From NCBI GenBank assembly GCA_004352715.1, contig SCFE01000018.1, positions 355,033 through 419,032 of the forward strand: a stretch of DNA of 64,000 bases, written 5' to 3'. Shown one piece after another: positions 57,290-64,000 of this stretch. The translations under genes and the position numbers were made by a program. Source of the DNA: Hofstenia miamia. Its lineage: Eukaryota; Xenacoelomorpha; Acoela. A model generated the notes under the pieces. It was not told the DNA's origin. It searched no databases and saw only the letters and a list, made by a program, of their open reading frames with translations. Positions within the stretch are counted from its first letter, which is position 1. Each line of letters opens with the position of its first letter.

Positions 57290-57393
57290 GTGTGAAGGGA
57301 ATTTGGTACGGTCTCTTGGCTGGATCCACTCTTCAAGCCTGTATAATTTCCATGGTTGTTCTATGCATTAATTGGCAAAACCAAATTACATTG
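57290..57393 (+). CDS. MATE transporter, last firmly identified exon (104 nt)
   Basis: Acceptor AGAGTTTAG ends at 57289 and donor GTAAAG starts at 57394. The first two bases complete the Gly codon begun in the previous exon. It then reads VKGIWYGLLAGSTLQACIIS and MVVLCINWQNQITL, ending in phase 0. It matches LGVMGLWSGIIICTVFQAVCFLGFIIQLNWKKACQQA of human MATE1 (helix 12 and the conserved N-W at its end). The rest of the protein is a variable cytoplasmic tail, so the end of the gene is hard to find by similarity. Confidence 0.92.
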
Positions 57394-57800
57394 GTAAAGA
57401 TTTCATTTTAATTTAATATAATAGTACTACAGTTGTTGATGCTGACTATCAAGTGTGGACATTGGAAAGACCACGTGGCTATAGCCCCAAATTTAAAAAT
57501 CAACTGTAAATTATCAATTGCATTTCAACAAATTAGTAATTCCAACTTACTACTTTAAGTCGCTTAAAATTTTCTGACTTTGATTTGTATTTAAAAATTT
57601 TCTGTCCACGCCTATTTTCAGGAGGTAAGTGAATAATAAAATCAGGTTTTCCGACTGCTTTGATTTAAAATTTTGCTTATGGGAAAAGTATTTGTCAACT
57701 TCTAGTATGTCATCTGTGAATTTAGCAACTGAAACATGCTAGAAGTGATTTTATGAATTTCTAACGACTTAAGAATTATCAAATCATTTTTATGATGCAA
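57394..57800. repeat. First copy of a diverged direct duplication
   Basis: Starts at the donor side of the last firm exon (ATTTCATTTTAATTTA) and shares ACAGTTGTTGATGCTGACT, AGTATTTGTCAACTTCTAGT and GAATTATCAAATCATTT in the same order with 58430-58765. This copy has an extra segment of about 40 bp near 57450-57490. Confidence 0.75.
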
Positions 57801-58207
57801 ATCGAGATAGTTAGTTTGGCGATTTTATAGAAACGCTGTGAAATTTTCAATATAGCTAAAGTATTTTTTTAAATATACACATTTCTCTCTCGTTACATTA
57901 CAATGTGATAGCATATAGATTCTTAAGAAAATGTGCTCTATTTAGTTTGTTAAAAGCTGTGCAGGCATCTACTTCAGGTAAATTATTGATGTTTTAAGAG
58001 GCTCCTAAAGGCTTTTGACAAAAGAATTCCCTTTAATAAGATATTTGTGAGAATCTACAAACTGATTGATACTTGTCAGACATGATTAGATCAACTAGGA
58101 TTGCGAAAGTCAGTAATGAAGCGTCGAGATTCGTTTGTAACATCCTCTATAAATAACTAAACTGAGTATATGATTATCCTGTTAAACGATTGAAGATGTT
58201 TGAGTAG

Positions 58208-58420
58208 AGAAAATTGATATTAATAGGAAAAGTACAGACAGAATTTACATGTAATAAGTTCAGACATCCAAACGAAAATCTGAACACTATGAAATTATCA
58301 ACTAATGATTTTCTTCAATCTTCGGAATTAAATCACCTTTCATATATCAAGAGTTTAGCTTGTTATAAGCGGAAAAATCAAATTCAGCCTTTATACGACG
58401 CAGCTAAGCTAATTAAATGA
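58208..58420 (+). CDS. Possible terminal exon of the MATE transporter (71 codons)
   Basis: After a possible acceptor TTTGAGTAG an open phase-0 frame runs RKLILIGKVQTEF...PLYDAAKLIK to a TGA at 58418-58420. Phase 0 is what the exon at 57290-57393 requires. The composition is polar, as expected for the cytoplasmic tail of a MATE protein. There is no similarity I recognise, the acceptor lacks a pyrimidine tract, and random frames of this length are common here, so this is only a candidate. Confidence 0.25.
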   Translation, partial: RKLILIGKVQTEFTCNKFRHPNENLNTMKLSTNDFLQSSELNHLSYIKSLACYKRKNQIQPLYDAAKLIK

Positions 58421-58429
58421 ATATATTAA

Positions 58430-58765
58430 AATTTCATTTTAATTTAGCATACTAAAACTACAGTTGTTGATGCTGACTCTAAATTCAAAAATCAACTGTA
58501 AAATATCAATATTTCAACAAATTAGTAAATCTAGCTTACTACTTTGTGCCCTTTAAATTTTTCCGACTTTGATTTGTATTTAAAAATAATATTATTTTAA
58601 AAAATAATAAAATCAGAGTTTACGACTGCTTTCATTTAAAATCTTATTCATGGCAAAAGTATTTGTCAACTTCTAGTATGTCTGCTGTGTATATAGCAGC
58701 TGAATCATGTTAGAAGTGATTGTGAATTTTTAACGGCTTGAGAATTATCAAATCATTTCGCAATG
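58430..58765. repeat. Second copy of a diverged direct duplication
   Basis: Direct, diverged copy of 57394-57800 lying about 1 kb downstream, missing the segment of about 40 bp seen in the first copy. Confidence 0.75.
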
Positions 58766-59364
58766 AACTTGTCTTGTACTCACTTTACCCGTGACCAATG
58801 GCCTTCCAGTGTAAAATACATGTATATGAAGCACAACCTACAATAAAATTCAGACGAAGCTTTCCTCACTCAAACTCAATAGGATTGTGAAATTCTATTT
58901 ATTATATAATCAATAGATTCTATAATTTCTGAAAAAGTTTCCATATTAATTTGCTTTAATTTCCAATAATTGATACGTGTCCATAAATGTTATGGACAAA
59001 TTCTTGTAATATTCTAAAAAAGTTTTTTTCATAAATGTTTCAATGCGCCTGGCATGTGCGTTAACATAGACCTGTTTAATGTGTGAATTGCAATCCAGTT
59101 TCCATCTCCGATTTAAAATATTTAGAAGCAAACGTTTATTGAAATATTATCGATTTAAAAATTGTCGAAATTCATACGTCGTTTATATATTTCATAAAAC
59201 TTGTGAAAAGCATTTCTCAAAATTCGAATTCCATCGGCAATCAATTCATAATCTACTGCATATGTCGCAAATCCGAATTTACTTATCACCACCATTCCAA
59301 TTTTTGCAACATTAACAACCAATATGTTAATTTTCCAGTTGACTGGATACGATTTTTATTTCTC
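58766..59364. other. Spacer, nothing recognised
   Basis: AT-rich, short open frames only. Confidence 0.5.
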
Positions 59365-60425
59365 TCACATATTCCTACTTTAATTGTAAACATTCGTCTG
59401 TATTTGACAATCGATTATGTAATGCACTAAACTGTTCCTTCAATTATCTTTTACTAGGAAAATCCATATTTCCAACTAAAACCCTACGTCACATGTATAT
59501 GTGAAAAATCANTACAAGGAAAATCCATATTTCCAACTAAAACCCTACCACATGTATATGTGAAAAAATCATTAGTTTTTACAATTTAAATTTTTTTCAC
59601 ATTTCCCACTTTAATTGTAAACATTCGTCTTTATTTAACAATCAATTATTTAATGAACTAAATTGTTCCTTCAATTTTTTTTTATAAGAAAATCCATTTT
59701 TCCCAATAAAACCCTTACTCACATGTATATGTGAAAAATCATTAGTTTTTACAATTTAAATTTTTTTCACATTTCCCACTTTAATTGTAAACATTCGTCT
59801 GTATTTGACAATCGATTATGTAATGCACTAAACTGTTCCTTCAATTATCTTTTACTAGGAAAATCCATATGTCCAACTAAAACCCTACGTCACATGTATA
59901 TGTGAAAAATCATTAGTTTTTACAATTTATATTTTTTCACATTTCCCACTTTAATTGTAAACATTCGTCTGTATTTGACAATCGATTATGTAATGCACTA
60001 AACTGTTCCTTCAATTATCTTTTACTAGGAAAATCCATATTTCCAACTAAAACCCTACGTCACATGTATATGTGAAAAATCATTAGTTTTTAAAATTTAT
60101 ATTTTTTCACATTTCCCACTTTAATTGTAAACATTCGTCTGTATTTGACAATCGATTATGTAATGCACTAAACTGTTCCTTCAATTATCTTTTACTAGGA
60201 AAATCCATATTTCCAACTAAAACCCTACGTCACATGTATATGTGAAAAATCATTAGTTTTTACAATTTATATTTTTTTCACATTTCCCACTTTAATGTAA
60301 ACATTCGTCTGTATTTGACAATCGATTATGTAATGCACTAAACCGTTCCTTCAATTCTTTTACTAGGAAAATCCATATTTCCAACTAAAACCCTACGTCA
60401 CATGTATATGTGAAAAATCACTAGA
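59365..60425. repeat. Tandem satellite, period about 170 bp, about six copies
   Basis: The word AATCCATATTTCCAACTAAA starts at 59461, 59521, 59691 (degenerate), 59862 (one change), 60032, 60202 and 60370. Spacings are 170, 171, 170, 170 and 168 except for a first step of 60 bp. Each unit also holds ACATGTATATGTGAAAAATC, ATTCGTCTGTATTTGACAAT and ACTGTTCCTTCAATT. Central copies are nearly identical while the outer ones diverge. The short first step coincides with a single N at 59512, so part of a copy is probably lost in assembly. Confidence 0.95.
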
Positions 60426-60479
60426 TTTTCACAAAGTAAAATACCTAATATAACTAAGGTTATAATTCATTAAAAGGTT

Positions 60480-61430
60480 ATTAAAATTGTCGTGGACAAA
60501 AGTGTTTGCACCTAAAATTTATTAATAAACGGCAAAACGAAAACGTTTATAACTTTAGTTTGTGATGTAGTCTTTGGATGAAACTTCGTAGATTTGTACG
60601 CGACTATGCTTTGAAAGATCTCTAATATTAGCAATTTGCCTAAGTGGTGACTCATAAAGCTTGTTTATTGCTGGGGTGTCTGTTGTTGCATTCTTCCACT
60701 GTGACGCTCAAAAGATCATCTAATGATGTTGGGATTTTGAGGTTTACATGGTATTTGAATGTCTCCTATAGCTTCTCAATTGTCGATAAATCAGGACTCT
60801 GAGGAGGGTAGTTTCGGAGTTAAAATCGAAAATGTAGATGTCGGCCGTGGTGGATGACACATAGTCCCATTTTGTTGTATGCTTTTGAACCAACCCTGGG
60901 AACGATCTTCTGGTATCCAATTGCATTTACGGAACCAGTACATCTAATTTTAGTTTTATATCCATCACCCGTCTCACTCCCCAATTAAGCATGGACTTGC
61001 TAAATTTTGTTGCCTGTGCAATGTCTAGATTTATGACACGTTTTAGCAGATTCACGAACGTACTGTCTCCTTCGGGGATTAAATTTGGGGCAAAAATTCT
61101 TCTATGCAAGTAATTCCTGCTTGAATAACGTCAGATTGATCTTCTATTGGATGAATTTGAGACCAATGCAGGTTCTATTCTTAGTTCTAAGGTGTCATAA
61201 AAGGATTAGATTAAGATGCTGCAACTAAAGCCCTTTTAATCATTTTTATTCGGACAGACCTTGATTTACCTCGCAAAGCATATTCTTCTTTGTTTTTCTG
61301 TAAAATGTATGCCAATGATCGCATTGAAACATTGAGAAAACGCAAATGTTAAACTATGAAATTTTCTCACCTGCAAATTCATTTACTATATTTCTGATAG
61401 CAACTGGAATTTGAGGCATTTTAATGAACA
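60480..61430 (-). mobile_element. Tc1/mariner-type transposase remnant
   Basis: On the minus strand, from high to low coordinates: MPQIPVAIRNIVNEFAGE near 61420 looks like a helix-turn-helix start. Near 60930-60990 is a W-G-V-R-R-V-M block that fits the first catalytic strand. A C-H-P-P-R-P-T-S-T-F stretch and QSPDLSTIEKL near 60790 resemble the second Asp region and the Glu motif (consensus S-P-D-L-N-P-I-E). Many stops and frame changes. The outer ends were not resolved; GTGGACAAAAGTGTTTGCAC near 60492 may be one terminus. Confidence 0.55.
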
Positions 61431-62601
61431 ACTATCAGACCCATATGTCTGTAACTACAACAAAGGACAGGCACGTTCACGATCCTTAGCTGGTTAAGAT
61501 TTGAAACATATGCTTTACAGAGTTTTAGAGATATTATATATGTTTGCTTTAATCGACGATACAAAGACTCCGACTGTATAAAAACAAAATGCCATTTTTG
61601 TGGAATTCAAAATATTTATATAGGCTAAACTTGTGATGGATGAGATCGCTGTCATGTCAATAGCATGGTAAAACAATCAAGAACATACAAAACTATTGGA
61701 ATTGTATTTGTACAAAGGAACATAAACCGAGTAATAGTGTTCTTGCTGTTTGTGGAAAATGCTTTGATCGCATTATCCATTTTTAGCAGTGGATTTGTTG
61801 TCTAAAGATACTGTTGAAGGGGTTTTCACGGTTCTAATTTTTGATATGATTATTTTTCAACTCGCAATTATCTTTCGATTGAGGACAATAGGAAATAACA
61901 TTTGTAAACAAAAATTAGATAATTGAGGTTTTTGGCAGTGTGTTGATCACTTGAAGTAAACAATTATATTCAACGAGTAATGAAACTCAAGTCAGAAAGT
62001 CATAAATTTTTATCAGCTATTAAATTTTCAGATAGTAATCAAGTCGTTTTACCAAAACCTTGGTTCGATTTGTTTATATCGTCAATTTTCACTAGTCGAT
62101 AAAGAAAGCGGATTGAATTGTTCAAACTAGTTGTACAGTATTTTCATACGAGGAGCCCTTATATCATTTTCGCTAATAAAAATGGTTTTAGTGAGACATT
62201 GTTAGCTTATTTCGTTGTTTATGCAATAAATTTCTTGTTTTTACTTGCAATTCCATGTCAGAGCCTGCAATTATATAGTAAAGTTATTTCTTTTGGGTGA
62301 GATCGGTAGTAAATATTCCAAATTTAAAGTCAATAATTTCTTCAACATCAAATTTATGATTGCTGCCTTTTTCAGCGATGCATATTTTTGAGGTAAATTT
62401 GCTCGCCAATGGTCCAGTTAAATTTTCCAATTGTTTGAAGCTTCACTCGAGTGTATAATATTTAAAAATCTCCACCGAACTTTCATTGGTAATATTTAAC
62501 ACTTCTCATTAGGATTCCTTCACAACTGTAAATTACTCTCTGCGCATTTGGAGCGGGTGCTCTGTAAATAGATTCTACTTCAGTGCCGTAGCCAGCATGG
62601 G

Positions 62602-62603
<2 letters not shown>
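61431..62603. other. Spacer, nothing recognised
   Basis: AT-rich. The open frame at 62118-62300 is hydrophobic but without motif. Confidence 0.5.

Positions 62604-62633
<30 letters not shown>
62604..62633. repeat. TA microsatellite
   Basis: Alternating TA tract of about 30 bases, preceded by CAGTGCCGTAGCCAGCATGG, which resembles a transposon terminus. No partner was found. Confidence 0.9.
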
Positions 62634-62635
<2 letters not shown>

Positions 62636-64000
62636 GCAATTATTATTTTCATAAAAATATAAATGAAATTTTTATTCCATTGTAATTTGTCAAATACAGA
62701 TTGTTCAGTAAGTCTGAAATATTTTCAAATCACTATTGAAGCTGCAATTTCCAGGTCAACTTCAATGAAATTATTAATTTCTAGTATGGATTGACAATGT
62801 TTGGTTAAATATTTCAATTTCTTCTTAAATACTTTCAATTCACTATAATTTCAAATTCAAAGGTTACTTCTGTATCCAAAATAGAAATTTATGAATGATA
62901 CTTTTAAGCAAACAAAGGGCCCTACTGGTGTTTTGACAAAAGTTTTAGAAACCGAAAGTTTTAATGAAAACATCGACTTGGAAAAAACAGGTTGAAAGAT
63001 TTTCCAAATATCAATTCCTCGTTCTGTCCCTCACCCGAGCGCTCTCATTGAGGGAGAGTGCGCAGCATTAACATTAGATGATTTTTCATGTGCACTTTTT
63101 CACTTGAACTGTTTCTATTATTTCTTGCAATATTATCATCGAAATATTTTCCAAAAATATTACATTGGGTTACATTTTTAGTTTTCTATATTGCTAAATT
63201 CAATAAGTCCACGAAAAATTTCAGACATATGGGACAACCTGTAGATTATTAATATGCCTCAGTAATGAAACAACCATGTATATATGATAAATTGGTGAAC
63301 ACTGAAAGTTCTATTTCTCTTAAAGACCCGTTTTAACCATCGACCGTTTAAACAAACATTGAATTAAAATTTGAAATGTTAACAACTAAATGAAATAATT
63401 GAACATTCGAATGATGGTATATGTAGAATTTGATTGATAAAACAGCTCCAATTGCTCACCTTGACTAGATTACAATTTTTATAGCGGTGAAACTTAAAAC
63501 TTAAATCATGCTTGCCAGTAAACATTTGTCATTTTAAGTTGAAAATGGTCATTCAAAGAGAAATGAGAATGCTATTTTCAGAGTTTTTATTTATATTTCT
63601 TCAAACAATAAGAAGATGAACTCTTAAATCTATGCCAATTTTAACAATATTAACATGAAAGTGAAAATATTCTAACAAAAACATTTGCGTTAAAATGAAA
63701 CCTCTTTGAACCTGGGTTAATTCAGGCATATAATACAAATTCTATATACTTCCTTTTACAACACAAAATTGAAATTTTAGTTGCTAATGCATGATTGGAA
63801 TTTAGTATCGATTTTTTTCTCTTGCTCTAATTTCATTAAGATCCACTAGCAAAACGCAAGCTTCAGAATGAAAATTACCCTTTTATAAATGGCAGTGGAG
63901 CATTCCATTGTAAAAACCGATGACATTGCCTCGACCTGCAGATAGTTTTATTAATGAAACTAGGTGACTTTTCCTACGAAGTATTGGACATCCTCAGTCC
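62634..64000. other. Spacer to the end of the window, nothing recognised
   Basis: AT-rich sequence with no open frame of note. Confidence 0.5.

Noticed and set aside
59365-60425. Regular repeats as a CRISPR array
   Set aside because: Whole units of about 170 bp are repeated without unique spacers, and the genome is eukaryotic. It is a satellite.

Overview
This is animal nuclear DNA from an AT-rich, repeat-laden genome, probably an invertebrate. The evidence is a gene split into many short exons with GT/AG introns, plus a mix of transposons that is typical of metazoans: a Polinton/Maverick-type polymerase, a Penelope-like element, Tc1 and mariner elements, hAT- and piggyBac-like MITEs, CR1/L2-type non-LTR elements and a Ty1/copia element. 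I cannot name the species. There are no bacterial operons or ribosome binding sites, no CRISPR array, and no RNA gene that I could recognise.

The one host gene I can support is on the + strand. It is a MATE-family (SLC47-like) multidrug and toxin extrusion transporter spanning about 17.1 to 57.4 kb. I rebuilt it exon by exon by matching translated pieces to remembered vertebrate MATE1: 17097-17213, 23936-24040, 28317-28385, 32625-32690, 32734-32776, 34082-34126, 34172-34269, 41116-41297, 42573-42681, 55764-55887 and 57290-57393. Weaker candidates lie at 40650-40757, 46089-46172 and 58208-58420. Intron phases agree at the adjacent joins I could test. Three protein segments remain unplaced or partly placed. 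One intron is only 43 bp, whereas most others run to thousands of bases and are full of transposons.

Upstream of the gene (1 to about 17 kb) the DNA is mostly dead transposons: a Polinton-type DNA polymerase cut by a 1000-N gap (1-1340), a reverse transcriptase with a restriction-like endonuclease end (3986-6182), two related non-LTR fragments (6449-7400 and 9216-9945), an internally deleted mariner (8500-9204), a third non-LTR fragment (12556-13370) and a small foldback element (14008-14175).

The introns hold Tc1 elements (17371-17822 and 19576-21126), a 1.25-kb element with inverted ends (21147-22395), several MITEs, a 659-bp perfect inverted repeat (37961-39292), L2-like fragments (41404-42118 and 43923-44800), a Penelope-like endonuclease remnant with inverted ends (45432-46042), another RT fragment (47966-48860) and a nearly full-length, decayed copia element (49957-54792). 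The copia element is itself interrupted by a TTAA-flanked insertion (52672-53537).

Downstream of the last firm exon are a diverged direct duplication, a satellite of about 170 bp (59365-60425), a third Tc1/mariner remnant (60480-61430) and featureless AT-rich DNA to the end.

Assembly quality matters here. Multi-N gaps and single Ns sit at TA microsatellites, palindromes or duplicated blocks, so several striking structures may be assembly artefacts. I did not find a convincing new biological system. The best leads are the inverted-repeat Penelope remnant with a hammerhead-like core, the very short copia LTRs with a precise nested insertion, and the 170-bp satellite beside a gene.
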